A stretch of DNA of 64,000 bases from Motacilla alba alba (GCF_015832195.1 NC_052027.1:2728001-2792000), one strand, 5' to 3'; counted from the first letter of the stretch, positions 11,601 through 26,600 are shown. Notes: generated by a model not told the origin, from the sequence alone. Made by a program: numbers and translations.

Positions 11601-14600
11601 CAAGAATCCTACTCAAATATTAGTTTATTTAAGTAAATAAACAATTCATATCTAAAGAGGTGCTAAACCAGACATCACTGGTGTGTTAGGACTTGTGGGT
11701 CCCCTCAGAGTGGCTGATACAGAGGCACACCCCAGCTGGGCAGGGCCTGGAGGAGCAGCCTGGCCCCTGCACCTACCATCGATGGGCATCCCATTGAGCT
11801 TCCACTGGATGCTGGGCTCGGGGTTCCCGATGGCCTCGCACAGCAGCACCAGGTTTGTCCCCACGCTGTAAACCCCACCTTCGGGCTTCTTCAGCCACTG
11901 GGGAGGCTCTGGGAAAAGAGACAGAGCAGGGATCAGTTGATGCCTTTTTGGGACTGCCTAAGAACAGAGGCCAGACTGAATTAAGGGAATAAAAAGCTGT
12001 TCATTTATTGAACACCAGAATTTTATTTATTTCTGCACCCAGAAATGGATGATGGGTCAGGGTTTGCACACTTTGATCAGTTTGGTCCATTTGCATCTTG
12101 GGGGTTCATCTGCCAATTCCAGCTTCAGCTAATGAAGTCATTGAGCCCCAGTTTGCTGCCCCAGCTCCCTTTTGTTCCCATCCCTGGGGCCTGAGGCAGT
12201 GAGGTGTCCTTGATTGCCAGGCCTGGAGAGGAATTGCTGTGTCTGCCCCCAATGGGAAAGCAGCAGCTCCCACTGTGTGTGGGGTTTGGAGTCACACACT
12301 AAAGAGCTGCAGGGTTACAGACAGATGGAAATAGAAAAGCTGAAATCCTAAGGCACCGCAGTCACAGCCCAACGTGTGCCTCTGCTGTTGCTGGGATTCT
12401 CCAGGAGATGGCAAACGCCACCAACATTTCCCAGCCGCTGCTCACAGCCCATCCATCCCGTGGTTGAGCTGAATTCCTTGTATTTCCCATGTAAAGGAGA
12501 GGTGAAATTGGCTTCAGCACACTGCAGGCTGTCCCGCAGGCTTGGTGGGTGTCAGGCAGGGTGGAGGAATGAGCAGCGTTCATCCAAGTGGGAAACCAAT
12601 GCTCAGGGAGGGAGAGGCTGGCCAGGAGGGAATGGGTCAGCATTTCCACAAGGACCCTCAAATGTGATTTATGAATTAAGGTGAGGCTATTTCAACAAGA
12701 CAAACAAAGTGGGAACATCCACCCAGCTGGAATTCCCCTCCCTAGGCACGAGCAAGTGGCTCCCATCACCTTCCCTGGGAGCTGACAGAGCTCCAGGACA
12801 GCATTGATCCACCTTTGATCCACCTGCCCTGCTCCCTGTGCTGAGGAAATGCACCATCACCTTGATTTCCTGTTTTTCCATGGTGTGTTCAGACCAGAGG
12901 CTGATCCATACCACATTTAGGAATGGTAAAACATTCTCTCATGGCTGGGGATGAGTGGTTTGGGTGCCCACAGGGTGGTGGTAGAGGAGCAGCCATGTGC
13001 TGCTGCATTCATTCCCCGTTTTCCTTTCCCAGCTGTTCCGGGGAAGCTCTGGGAAAACTCTGCTCTGCAGAGCAGCCCCTGAGCATCAGGTACCCAAACC
13101 TCGTGTGGAACAGACATCCATAATGAGGGAAGGGAGCTGAAGGGGAGAAATAGAGAATTTATCTCATAAATGCTTAATTCTGACTGAACGCAGGTCCCTG
13201 AGCCCTCAGTGGGGAGCCTCAACCCAAAACACAGCCTTGAATTCATCGTTTCCCCTTGAAAGGCACCAAAATTTGAGATTTTAACACCAGACCTGACACT
13301 GCCTCTTCTGCAAGTGCTGGGAAGATCACTGGGCCTCTTTCCTATTAAAAAGGTGAGGTAATGTAGGGAAAACGTGAGGATTCATTAGTTAATGCTCATA
13401 AAATGCTTTGAAGATTAACAGAGCTGTTGCCTGGTAATACAGCAACAGATGTTATCAGTGAGAGATGCTAAAGCAAAACACTGCTCACATTCACACAGAT
13501 ATTTATAAAAACACCCCTAAAGTGGGATGCATTTCCACACCCAGACCAGCATTCCCACAGGAGAGCACCCAGGAATGGTTTAATTAATATATAAGGACTG
13601 AAGTAAAATTCAAACCTCTAAAGCTTATTTAAAATGGTAAAATCATCCCATTTCCTTCACACAGCAGGGATTTTTCTACCAATATCCTCACTCAGTGCTT
13701 CTTCCCATCCCACAGCGACATGACCACATCTGTTCAGCTTCCTGGTATTTGGCTCCAGGGAAGAACTCTGCAAACACCAGAATATTTTGGTTTGGCAGCT
13801 CTTTTTTCTTCTCTCTCATATACACCACGGTTTCACGAGGAAAAGATGAGTCAAAGGCACGGAGGAGAAAAGGTTTGTAGCAATCCTGATTAAATTGCTG
13901 GTTCGGAATTTTCCCCCTAAATCTGCCACAAACTGAGACAGGATATTTCCTTCGTTTGGAGACACCAGGCACAGGCTGAACAAAAACCACCTGAAGATCC
14001 TTTCCTACCTCCACCTGTGCCCATACTCTGGAGCTGTGAGCTGGTATTTGGTGTCACTGCTCTCCTTTCTCAGCACTGGAATTGCTGTGGGTGCTCCAAG
14101 GAAGTGAAGAGGCTGTGAAGTCAGAGGCAATGAGATTTTGCCAGGTGTGAAATGCAATTTCACAGAAAGGCTGAACCACCTCTTTTCCATGTGGCAGATG
14201 CGCCATACCACTTAAAGTACACAAAATATACAAATATTTTTAGCAACTAAAAAATCTGGGGGTTGGATAATCAAATAGTTATTCTGGAATAGCAAATATT
14301 TCACTGCATTATTTATTCTTCCTGGTAAGAGCTATCAATTTGCTCCTCCTGACTGATTTATGTCCTTATGGGAAATACTGACAGATCCAGAAATGAAAAG
14401 GATCTAAAATGGGCATCTCCAACAGAATCTAAAATACCCACAAAGGATCCAAACCTTCCCCTCAGCCTCTCCCACTGTGTTTTCCCCATGAGTAGAACAA
14501 ATTTGGGACATCTAACCAGCTTCAGCCTTGCTGCAGTTTAACTCTCCCCTGTCTTCCACCACTCCCAGAGAATTTGGTGGAGAATCTTCCATTCCTCTGA

Positions 14601-17600
14601 AGGCTGTAGTGCATTCCCCAGGTGTAATTTCTCCTAAATTAAAGATACCTATATTTTTCCCCAAATGCCACGATTTTGAGCCCCGTGACCGCTCCTACTG
14701 CCTTCTCCTGACCTTTCTTGAAGAAGGTGAAGTTGTAAATCTGCTTACTTTAGGTGAGGCCTTCTCAGTTCTCAGAAGGCTCTTACAACAACACTTTTTC
14801 TTCTATTTTCCAGGATGATTTTTGCCTTTTCTGCCAGACTAACACTTCCCAGAGATGTTCCTCCTGCCGTCCCATGGATTCTCCCAATAAACCCAAGCAG
14901 GCGTTTCCCTGCCTGTGCTGATGAGGCCAATCAGTGCTGCCTGGTGAGAACTGCTCTGTGCTTACTGAACCCATCCTTTCTATCCCACACCACTTTCCCA
15001 ATTTGTCAAGTTCTCTTCAAATTCTCCTCCCAAAGGCTGGGAATCCATCCCACCGCAGGGCCAGCAGCAGCTACTGTTGCCACCTTGGGCTCTGCATCCC
15101 TGTTGGAGCAATTTTCCAGTGAAACAGAAAGCTTGAGCCTGATTATAACACCCAGTTCTGCTTCTGCTTCCCATTAATTTAATCTCTTTTCTTTTGCTCT
15201 GGCTGAGTAATAAAAATATTACGAGACATAACTGCAAAGGCCTTTAGCTATTACATTATTACTATAATTAATCATTACATTGTAACAATTATTTCTATTA
15301 AACCCCACCTAGAAGCCTCAGTTGAGATCAAAGTAACTTTAGATCATTATGATCCTGCAAGATTTGGAGCTTATATGTTCATTTTCTGTCGAGTTTGGTG
15401 AACTACAAACCACAATCAAATAAACACTTGAAGTCAAAACAATTTGTGGGCTTTGCTGGTTTTTTTTTTTAATAATTCTCTTCCATTTTAATAACAACAG
15501 TGGGGGTTTTGTGTCTGCTCAGGTATTCCAGGCTACATCTTCCCTTGCAAAGAGAGACTAAAATGCTCGAACAGTCAAACAATTTGCTTGCTGGATATTT
15601 TCATGTGCTCAGTAATGATTGCCTGAATCTTTGCCCTCAGACTCGGCAGCATTAGGAAGTGGGCTGCATGCAAATATCACTAAAACTGGTATTTAGAAGG
15701 GTTGGGTGTTGGTTTGAGATCCTCAAATACCAGAAAGTAGAGCAGAAAACATGGCACAGTGACAGAAAAAATCCTGATTTACACCCCAGCACTCCACTGA
15801 GGATGGCTGGGGGTTAATAACAGATAATTTTTCTTCCATATTTAATTTTCTTCTCCCTGCATGCATCCTGTGAGAGGAACCTGTCAGGTGTGAGGAGCCC
15901 AACACCAGCACGAGCTCCCTGAAGCCTCCTGAAATTAATGTTCAGGATGTGCCCTTGAGTGTGCTCACAGGAGCTCCTGCAAGAGTGATGAACGTGTCCA
16001 TCTCTGATTAACGACAGTGACATTTGCTGCTCAGGAATTGCAGAAGACAGCAGGGTTTGGGCTCAGGTTTACCTTGATACCTTGGATGTGAGGTGACTCC
16101 TAATAGGAAGAATCCCTGCTGCTGACAGGAGCCACACATGGAAAATGGATTTTATAGCAATTGGAAAAGGATCTTTTTACGTTGCAATGGCTGGAGTGGG
16201 ATTGTTTCCTGCTTTTCTCTTTTTCTAAGTTCTTCTTTGTTAATAAGCAGGAATAACAATTTGCCAGGAAGCTTTCCTTCCTCTGGAAACTGTGGGAGAA
16301 GAAGGTCAATATTCTAAACTGCAAAATTAATGTTATTTCTCTGGTATTTTAGTTTTTGCAGCTCCTGCAATTTCTTTGAAGGAAATCGATTTTCTGCAGC
16401 CGAGAAAATCATAGCCAGATTGTTAAAATATTCTGCTACAGCAGAGATGCTCCAAACCATCTGGAGGGATTTCTAGGAGTCAGCACTTCCCCTCCACCAC
16501 AGCTGAGAACTTGCCATGCCCTGGGATCCTCTTCTGCCACACTTCCAGCAAGGGGAAGAGGAGTGCAAGGAGCAAGGTTGGGTTGAGTGGGTGGAGAGGA
16601 CTCATCAACCACTGGGAGAAAATCTTTTCCTCAGCTGCTGAGCAAATACAGAGCAGGGAGCTCAAAGTGCTCTTCTCCCACCAGAAATCCGGTGACCACA
16701 GAGGGATGAGGAGCTCTGATGAAAATGAAGCCCTTGGAAGGTTCTAACAGGGTAAAACTGCCAGGGATTTATTTCATTTTTTAAGTGCAGAGCAGAGGTT
16801 GGAACATTTTTCATCAGGCAAATGTTTTCAGTAAGTTTTTCAGCTGGGCCTCAGGATTCTCAGTTTGGAGCTATTTATGGGCAGAGAAAGTGGCAGGGAG
16901 AGTTCCTGGTTCTGCAACAACTCCTCAGAGCTCTGCTGGCTCCTGGGAAAGGGCATCTCCACCTGATGCACACCTCAGGGTTTGGGGAGGAGGAGAAGGG
17001 AAAAAGAAGCCTTGGGTACTCATTGAGGTGACAAAAATGGTCATATTTCCATTTTTTAACTGATGAAAAATAGTAGGAAGTATCTTTTTAAATTTGTTTC
17101 ACAGGTTTTTTGATACTTTTCAGGGATTTCAGAAAACACTCCCAGCTCATGTTGTGCCTGTACAAAGTCACAGCAAAGGAAGAGGTGAAGGAGGGAAGGG
17201 GTGGTACCTTGTCTGCTCACTGAATCTTCACAGCCCCCCTAAGAGCCCACTTTTGGTGGAAACCAAAGAAAGGGACTTGAGCTAAAGGTCCCTCTGATCC
17301 AGCCCAGTATAACCATTTTCACAGTTTTTAAGAGCAAAAAGAGTAATTAGATCTTTCTTCTGACCTTCAACCTACTACAAGACATTTCATCAACATCTCT
17401 GCTTGACTCCCTCCCATCTTTAGAGTATTGAACCTGCTCACATATTTTTATATTGTCCCCTGCTTTTTAAGGCCTTCGTGGTTCAGGGGAAAAAACCAAA
17501 AAGCATTATTCACATTATTTGTTTCTGTTGTTTGAGAGGTGCTACTTGTGCAAACCTTCCCAAATCCAAGAGGCTGGCAGTTGGTGGAGTTGCTTGAGTC

Positions 17601-20600
17601 ACATTAACAAAGAGCCTCCTTCACTTCCTTTTTCCCACCTTTTAGTCCCAAAACAGTAATTTTAGCAAAGAGTACTGAGCACCTTCCACACGCACGTGGA
17701 ACTCGTGCCTGGCCCTGCCCATGGGGTTGCTGGCCGTGCACTGGTACGTCCCCTCATCAGCTGCTGTCACTTGGTCAATCTTCAGGGTCTTCCCAAAATT
17801 CTCTGTCTCTGGCTCATCCTTGGGCATGTTTCCCGTGACCTTGACCCAGCTGAGGTGAGGAGTTGGGCTGAGAACAAAGGAAAAAAAAAGCAGATTTTGA
17901 GTTGAACGCAAGAAGCTGCTGTGATGCTTCACGTGGCAGAGCTGCTGCTCACACCCAGGGTTTGGGAGGTGCTTTTGGAGGACTTTGAGCTTTTAAAGTT
18001 TGAAAACTCTGCCTAAGGGGCTGCCTAAGGGTCATACTAAAGAGCTGCTCTGCTGCTTCTTGTTCTGCACAACCCCTGTGAGTGGGATTTTCACCAGGGC
18101 AAAGCTGCATTCCTCGGATGTGCCTTGGCATGGCCAGCAGCAAAGGGGCTGGAGCTCATCCCCTCCTGCCCCAAAAGGGCACCTGAGGACAGCCAGGAGG
18201 GCCAGACTCCACTGCAGTGCTTTGGAAGTGGCTGAAATGCTCTTCCCATCCCTAGAAAGAGCCAGAAGTGTCACAGAATTGGGGACAGACGTTGTGGGTG
18301 ACCCCGACACCGCACGGGACACGCGGCCACAGCGCCAGAGCCGCTTCCTCCTGTGCCCATCTGTCCCTGTGGCTCCACGCCCAGGCAGGGGCACAAAGCC
18401 CCAGGTGCCCTGAAATTCTGGTGTTCCACCAGCCTGGCAAATATCCCATTATTCCCTCCCAGAGCCCTCATCCCACTCTTGTCCCAAAGCCAGCTCCGAG
18501 GCCATGCCCTCCCGACACTGCCACTGCTCAGGGTATAAATCTTTAAAAAGTGACAGATTGGAAATGTCCCTAATTCCCTATTTTGCAGTCGGGTGCCCCT
18601 GATCTGAGTTCCTTGAAATCCACTTCCATGGTCTGTGGACATTTGGCAGGATGGATTGGCAGAGATGTAGGCAAAGCTGATCGTTTTTCTGCTGAAAAGG
18701 GGAATTTTAGCCAAGAAAAAAACCATTTTATTCTAAAAGTTGCATTTTTGAAGGATTTCAATGAAAAGGTGTGCTTGGTGATAAGACAAGTAAGTACTTT
18801 GTGTTCTTTTAAATGTGACTGCTTAAAAAAAACCACCCTTTTTGTTAAAAAAATTAATTTTCTCAAGAGTTTCCTGGAAAATTTAGAGTGAAACAAAAAA
18901 ATTTCTTTCTTTTTACCTTTTTCCAAAGGGACAGAAAGACTTTTCTGGCTTTCTCTTCTTGTATCTGATACTCATGCTTGCACATCAAAATCCGTATTTG
19001 AGTATTCCCAAGGTGATTTCCCTATTAAAACCCCTTGAAAACCCTCTAAAATCAGAGTTGTGGCTTCGGGGAGGTTTGTGAGCTGGCAGATTCACTTGGT
19101 GGGGAGTGAATTAGACAAGGAAATGTTGCAACAGGGAAGCAAAACTCACTGCAGATACCTGGAGTGAATCCAACAGAGACAAGTAATTCACCTCCTTTCA
19201 GGAATGCCAACTCAACTCCTTGCCAGCTTCCACCAGCAATGCCCTTTCAAGCCCATACGGAAAAAACAAAATGCCCAAAACATGTGCAGGCAGATAAATA
19301 TCCTGACTTTGGAATTTTATGGAGGGAATATAATCACAGAGCCTTTAACTGGAATTATCTCGGTGTGAAGCCGAGCCTGCAGCCCCACGTCCAGCACCAG
19401 GGGACGGTGATTTAAAGCTCTGCTGTACACAAAGCCCTGTCCCAGCCAAACCAGAGGGGACCCTGCTTTCCCTGGGGATTTAGAGGGTGCACAGATTCTC
19501 TGTTTCTCTGGTGGCAGCTCGACTTCTGCAGTGACAGGCACAGGGGACAAAGTGGGGCACTGGAAGAGCAAAGCAGGGCTCGTGGCTGAGTGAGCTGGAG
19601 CAGCCCTGAGAAGGGAATCACAGCTCCTTGGGAGGGTGGAACTCAGTCCCTTTCCTTACTTACCCTCATGTTGTTCTGTGCTATTTATAAGGACAAAATT
19701 TGTCAGATTAAGCTGTACATTACAAGTGTTTCTTAGCTTATTTGTTTTTAGCACATTATGTTATAAATGTTTTAAAGCTAATCATCTAAAATTACCCTCT
19801 GTAGGTCCTACTACAATACATCTTTCATAGTTCTATTCTCTGCAATATTTAGTCTAATTTACAAAATCACCTTTTAAAACTTATTTCTAGCTCCATTTCT
19901 CTCTCAACAATGTCTGTCTTATTCCATAATATTTTTAAATCAGCATTTCTTATCTCAAAATTTCTATACAAATACATACTAGATGAACTTTTTTCAAGTT
20001 CAAGACAAGAACTTGTCCACAAGTCTTTAAGACTTCTCTACAAATTCATTTCCCACAAAAATTGTCCTTTATGATTTCCCATCATAAAGCAGCTATTTTA
20101 ACCCTTCCCTGTATTATCCTTTCACTACCTGAAGGGACTCAGCAAGGTGGAGAGAGATTATTTAAAGAACTTGGAGTGACAGACAAGGGGGAATGGCTTC
20201 AAACTGAGAGAAGGTTTAGAGGGGATTTGGAAGGTTTTTTAGGAAAAAACTCTTCCCTGGCAGCTGGGGCTGCCCCTGGATCCCTGGAAGTGTCCAAGGT
20301 TTGAGGTTTGCTCTTTGCTGTGTGATTGATCAGGATCACACTAATACAGCTGATACTGGTTCACTGTATTCCTACACAGGATTTGTTTCTTGATATCCTG
20401 TCCTTGGTGAGGACACCACGGAATGAAGATCCCCCATGGAAATTCTGGGTGCTGGGGAATGCACACAGAGAACAGCCAGGCTGACAGCCCCTCCTGCTGT
20501 AACTGAGATTGATGATTTCCCCTCAATGGCCCAACCATTCCTTAAAGGATGTCTTGTGTAACATCACTCAAGAATTTTGTTTTTTAAAAACTGAGATCTT

Positions 20601-23600
20601 ACACCTGGAAAATCTTAAATTTTGAGCACTGAAGCAAAACTGAATTGGCAAAACCAGAAAAAAACCCTTACAGGTTGTGAACAAAAGCCCTGAAGCTGAT
20701 GTTATTTAGTTTCCTGACATCTCAAAAGTACCACTATTGAAAAAAATTCAAATTTTTAAAGAGAACAGTAAAAAAAAAAAAATCCATACTTACCACACCA
20801 TGGTTTTAATGACTTGTTTACAAGCTACAGCAATAACCAACACACTACAGCTGCCTGCACTCTGTGCTGCTTTACAGGTACAAAAAGCTCTGCACAGGAG
20901 CTGCATTTAAAACTGTTGCATAATTTGTAATATCCCTTTTTCTTTGCTCATTTCTCCCTCCAAAGGTGATTAAGTTTGTGCAGCATTTTCATTACTCACA
21001 GCCCTTCAGCAATACACTCGAGGAGCAGGACACCTCCCTTGATGACAGTGACTGATGAGCTACTGCCAGCAGATTCAGGAGGGATCAGCAGTTTGGGCTT
21101 CCTTTCCTTGATAAAATTTGCTGAAAGATAAAATAAAACAGAAGTTAGGCGCAAAATCTCAGATATTCTTTAATAATGCCACAAACATCACGGCTGCCAG
21201 AAGGTTTCTGACAGCCATTTGTGTGCTTTTTTATTTTATTTATCCACTCTGACACAAATCCAGGAGCCCTTATTTCCCCTGATAAAGCCAGAAGGGAGAT
21301 ACAGTGATATCAACAGGCAGCACTGCAGGGAAACCCCTTTTCCTACAGTTTTATAGCCACTTTTCCAAGCACTGGCCCTTCCTATCACCCCTCAGGCAGT
21401 CTGATCTTCTCAATTCCTGGTCTTTAGGTCCACACCTCCCTTCTTAGCACCTTTTTTCTGCACTGGCTCCATGATCTTTTAAACCTCAGGTGAAACCCCA
21501 CCTTTCCTGACTTGAGCACCCCACAGAATTGTCCCTCCTGCTCCAATTATTAAATCTACAGTAATGGAGATACAATTTGTAAGGAAGACTGTAAAAATAA
21601 TAAAGTAAGATTGACCTGGATTTGATTCCAACAGCCCATTTGTTCCAGCCTGCCAAACAAGGGTTTTAGGATGAAAAATGCCAGGTTCAGTGGCTGCCCA
21701 GTTATCACTATCATAACAATTAGCACACTAATGAATCAGTCCCCAAATGGTGCTAGTTCTTAAAAAAATAGCCAGTTATGGATGACTTGGTAAAAGACCA
21801 CATAGATCTCCCTGAACCCTTTTCTCATTTTTAATTTTAATTTCCCCTTGCTTTGTATCTCTGCAGATCTGTGTCACAAGCGCTCTGAGTGCAGCAGGAC
21901 ACGTTGGTGCCTCTGGACACTCTCACACATTTCCCATCTGCCCTCCACCTCCTGCTGCCAAAGGCAGCCAGGCCCCTTCCCAGCACGAGTTCAGACATCC
22001 CTTGGAGGGAAAAGCTGCTTCTGGAGGGGTACAAGCCCTGCCTGTGCTGCTCCCCGGGCTCAGCTCCACGGGCAAAGTCAGAGGAGTGATGAGTGCTCTG
22101 AGTTATCCATCCCAAAACACTCCAGGATAACCTGCTTTTCAGAAACATCAGTGCTTGTCTGGCTAAAATAAATCTCACAGAGGAGGTTTAAATTTGGCAT
22201 TAAAAAAAAAAAAAAGTACTCTTAGAAGATATTTAACCGATGAAATAAAGAGTAAATAGCTACAGAGTCTAAATTTCATGTATTTGAAACAAAAGGAGCC
22301 AGGTGGAGAATTGCAGGATGGGCACCTGCTGCCTGCAGGGTATTTCCAGGATCTGCTCCACAGAGAGGGGCAGGCAAAGCAGTGGGAGATGGGAATGCAC
22401 AGGATGTGAAGGGCTTTGTTGTAGTGTCACCTAGGCTGGTGACACACAGGGCACCACAGAGACAGAGCCACCTCCCATCTAGATGGAGGTGATGGGGACA
22501 GCCAACACAAGGCACCCAAACTCCATAAATCCACACCCTGAGCTCCTCCTGGAGCAATGCAGCCCCAGGGTGACCCCTGGGACACGAATTCATGGTGTCA
22601 AACCTTGGCTGTCTCATCCCAGAGTTCTTTTAACTGCCAGAAAAAGATCTGGAGCATCCAGCTCTGGCTCCTGCTCTGAACTGATAACATGAGAAACCCT
22701 GAACATCAATGTCCTCACTTCCACCCCCTTACAAAGCTCCTTTCTCAAGTAAAAAACTGCCTTTTTCATTAAAAGCCCTGCAGATTGCTCTCAGAAACTA
22801 CAAGATTAGTCAATTGTGCTCCCTGGACTGCTTAAATCCATCCCATCACAATCAAGAGGCTTTTGTGATGTGTTTTTGAGCAGCTCCCACTTCACCTCAG
22901 CTGGTGGAGTCTCAGTTCAAAGGCTAAAAACAGATGTATTCAACTCACCCTTAGTAACAGCAGCGTTAGGTGAGCCTGAGTCATTAGCATGCTTTACTGA
23001 AATAAATAAAAATGACAACCAAACAAACATGCAGGGTTGAGACAGAATCAAAAGAAACCATAAACCAATCAAAACAAAACCATGCCCCTCCCCACCCCCC
23101 AATTTCTGCCCCAAAAGAAAGAAAGAATGAAAAATATAAAAGAAAGCAACAGATGAGCAACAGAGTTTTGAAAATACAATGAAAATGCTTTAAAGATTTG
23201 TGTTATTCTGAAAAATACTTAATGGGTGATATAATCAGCATTTCATCCTTGCTATCAACAGTAATAAAAGTCACTAACTATCCACAAAGAGAAATGTTAT
23301 AAAATGTTATCCATTCTCTTGTTTCTTATTGCTTATTTTTGTTCTATTTATTTTTCATGCAGTCCCTCACCAGGCACTTGGCACAGGAGTGGGCAATGTC
23401 AAGCTGAGTTTACAGAGCCCTTTCAGTTCATGCCTCTCATCTTTTCCTGGCCCAAGTCCTGTGGCTTTGATGACAAGATGGACACACTGAAGTGGGTTTT
23501 TGGGCCACTTCCAGGGCTACCAGCAGCCAAAGCCCATCTTGTTTTTCTCTAATCTCCGTGTGCATGTGTGGGGGACTGAACCCATTTGAAAAGCCATGAA

Positions 23601-26600
23601 GAGCATCATTTTATTTGGATGTTTTTCTCACAGTTATTACCCCAAGATACAGTCTAAGCAAGCACTAAACACACAAAGCCACTATTAATCCTTTATTTTT
23701 TTACCCCAATAAGAAAACTCTCAAAAATCCCATACTGAACATGAGGGTTTCATTCATGAAGACAAAATTCTCTTTGGCTTTCTGGGCTGTGTAGGACTGA
23801 AAGACCAGAGGTTTCAATGAACAACTGAAATCTTAAATTCCCTACACATAATTTCATTAAGGAACTGGAAACACCTCTTGCGTTTCTGATGCTCCAGGCT
23901 GCCTGGAAAAACCTGGAAAACATCATCTTTCCAACCTCACTGCTGAGACTGGACCAAACCAGGCCTTGCCCAGGGAAGAGGCAGCCACAAAGTCCTCAAA
24001 ACCCAGTGGAGTCCCATTCCTGGGAGACCTGCTGGAGTCAAGAGCAGCAGATTTCCTTTATGTACCCTTGGCTTTCACTATGGGGACAGCAGGAGGGAGG
24101 ACAGGGCACTTTTGGGGTCTGACTGAAATGCCTTAGGATTTTAGCTTTTAAATGTTTCAAATCCTGAACTGCTTTAGTGTATAACTCTGAACTCCATATA
24201 GAGTGTCAGCTACTGTCTTCACATTTTGGTCACACACAACAATTCCTCGCCTGGCAATCAAGGACACCTCACTGCCTCAGACCTGAAGAAATGTAAACAA
24301 AAGTGATCTAGAGGGGCAAACCAGAAGTAAATGACTCCATTACCTGAAGCAGTAATTGGAAGATTAACCCCTGATATGTAAATGCACCAAACTTATTGTC
24401 TGAAAAACTCGTGACCATTGTCCATCTGGGTGTAGTCTCTGGGAGACTTCTCACTGCTCAAGGTGTGCCTATCAAAGGCCTTCAATAAACACCCATTTCA
24501 CTCTCTCAGTCTTGTCTAGCCTCTGTTCTAGGCAGCCATCCCAAGGCATCAGTTCCTGGTGACCCAGATGGGACAGGAGAAACTGATGCCTTGGGATGGC
24601 ACCTAGACCACGGGCTAGAGCAAGAAGCTTTCTCAGTGAAATTCAGCCCCAAGAATGAGGTTAATAATGCAGGAAATACACTCAGCAAGGTGCCCTTTGT
24701 TGAGAGCGCCGCACATCTGCATGCACTGCTGCCTGGGGAGCTCAGAAAGCAGCAGCAAACAAAGAGCCCAGCCCCACACTCACAGCGGGAAACCTTGAGC
24801 GTCATCGGCATCTTCTGCACAATGGTCCTGAGCCTGGGGAAGGCTGCGAAGCAGCAATAGTCACTCCTGCTGTCACTCTCCTCCACGTTGGCAAAGTAGA
24901 GATCTCCCTTCAGGCTCATGGAGACCCTTTCATCCTGTGGGATGTGCTGCAAATCTGGCGAGGAAAAGTAACTGTGAGATGGTGTGGGAATGGAAAAAAC
25001 AGAAACTTGCACAGACACTGAAGGGTTTGACTGAAGCCTTGAGAGATGCTTGGACTGATGTAAAAATACAATACACAGAAATTAAGCAGAAAAATCATAA
25101 ACTTACATTTCTATAGCTGTAGGTGAGAATATGCCTTAAGTGAGAAACTCTACTGATAAAATGGTGAAGGGTTTATAATGTAAGGGTGGGGTTGTGTGGA
25201 GTAGTTTTGAAGTTATAACAGAAGCATATGTGTATACATGTGAGACAGAAGCCATTGGATAAAAGTATCCACAGTGCAGCAGAAGTTAAGTAAAGGTGAT
25301 AGGACAGAAAAGCAAAATAAACCCTGTGGCAACTGTTTATTGGTTTAGGAAGTTCTATATTGTGACAAAGAACTTGTGACTACTCTTGAGCTATGGCCGA
25401 GTTCTTTCTCCTCTGAAACCTCACAGCCACTGAGACTGATGTTTATCTGAGCAATAAATCGTTCTTAGCTTGAAAATAGTCTCATCCCTCCATTTCTAGC
25501 AGCAAATGATAAGGTGGGAATAATATGGGGCTGTTTCATCAAATGCTCCCCTCATGAGCTGCCTTCCAGATACAGAGAATGAAACTCTGAAGTAAAAGAG
25601 GCAGAAAATCCAGCAGAGCCAATGAGTTATTTACCAATATTCAGCATAAAAGTGATTGAAAATCTTTTTATATAATAATGTATACCTATATAACTGGTAA
25701 GGAAAACCTGATAATTCAAAAACAGAGTTTACTTCGCAAAAGCCAGAAATTCCTGCAAAACACAAACGCTGCAGAATAATGGGACAGAAACCCACCAGGA
25801 GCTAATTAGAGAAACCTGGTGGATCATTTTCCCCTTACTTTCATAAATCAATCATCAATTTATGGAAAGAGGAAACAATGATGATAACATATTGACACGT
25901 GATATCCTCTCTCCTCTAAAAGCAGGACTCCTCATCACTGACAGACTCACCACTATATAAATTATTTGATATCTCATATTTAATGAGAGGCTGTGTCAAT
26001 GCACTCAACAATTTAACTTTGGGCCATGTCAAACCAGATCTCCACCCTCCATTTTTTAATTTTGTTCTTCAATATCCAGATATTTCTCCCGAGCACTTGA
26101 ACAATTACAATTCCTATCCATGATGAATCTGCAATGAAGCTGCTCTGAAAGACAAATGCTTTGAGCCCCCTTGTATGAGTTGTGCAAAACTCATTTACTC
26201 ACCAATATTCATCCAGTAGATATGCAAAGGGGGGATGCCTTTTGGGGGGTTGCAGTGCAGGATCACAGAATCTCCATGCTCCACATCCAGAGGCTCAATT
26301 TTTTCTTTGGGGAATTTTGGTACACCTGCACAAAAAAACAAAGATGTTCCTCTATTATTGGTATTGTTCGAAATTTTGCCTTTTGCTTTCCCCTTGATAC
26401 TGTTTTAATAAAATATTTACCTTTACATCATCTTTTGCATTCTTTACCTTTAATGATTTTAATTTTCACAGAGGCACAGAGTCATTATGAGTTTTACTCA
26501 GAGTAGGAAATCCCTGCATCTGGGACACTCAGAATAGGAATCCCTTCATTCACAAAGTTCTTGGAGCATCCTATCCAAAGCCAGGCACTGAATGGGGATG

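Larger units (their letters stand above)
17868..20999 (-). other. CHL1: CHL1 intron between coding exons 7 and 8
   Basis: Contains an AT-rich segment (19680-20060) and a CR1 fragment (about 20120-20300). The rest shows nothing I can name. Confidence 0.6.
22997..24783 (-). other. CHL1: CHL1 intron between coding exons 5 and 6
   Basis: The left-hand 1.1 kb shows nothing. The right-hand part is an LTR and an inverted partial LTR (24124-24665) lying against the donor side of exon 5. Confidence 0.65.
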
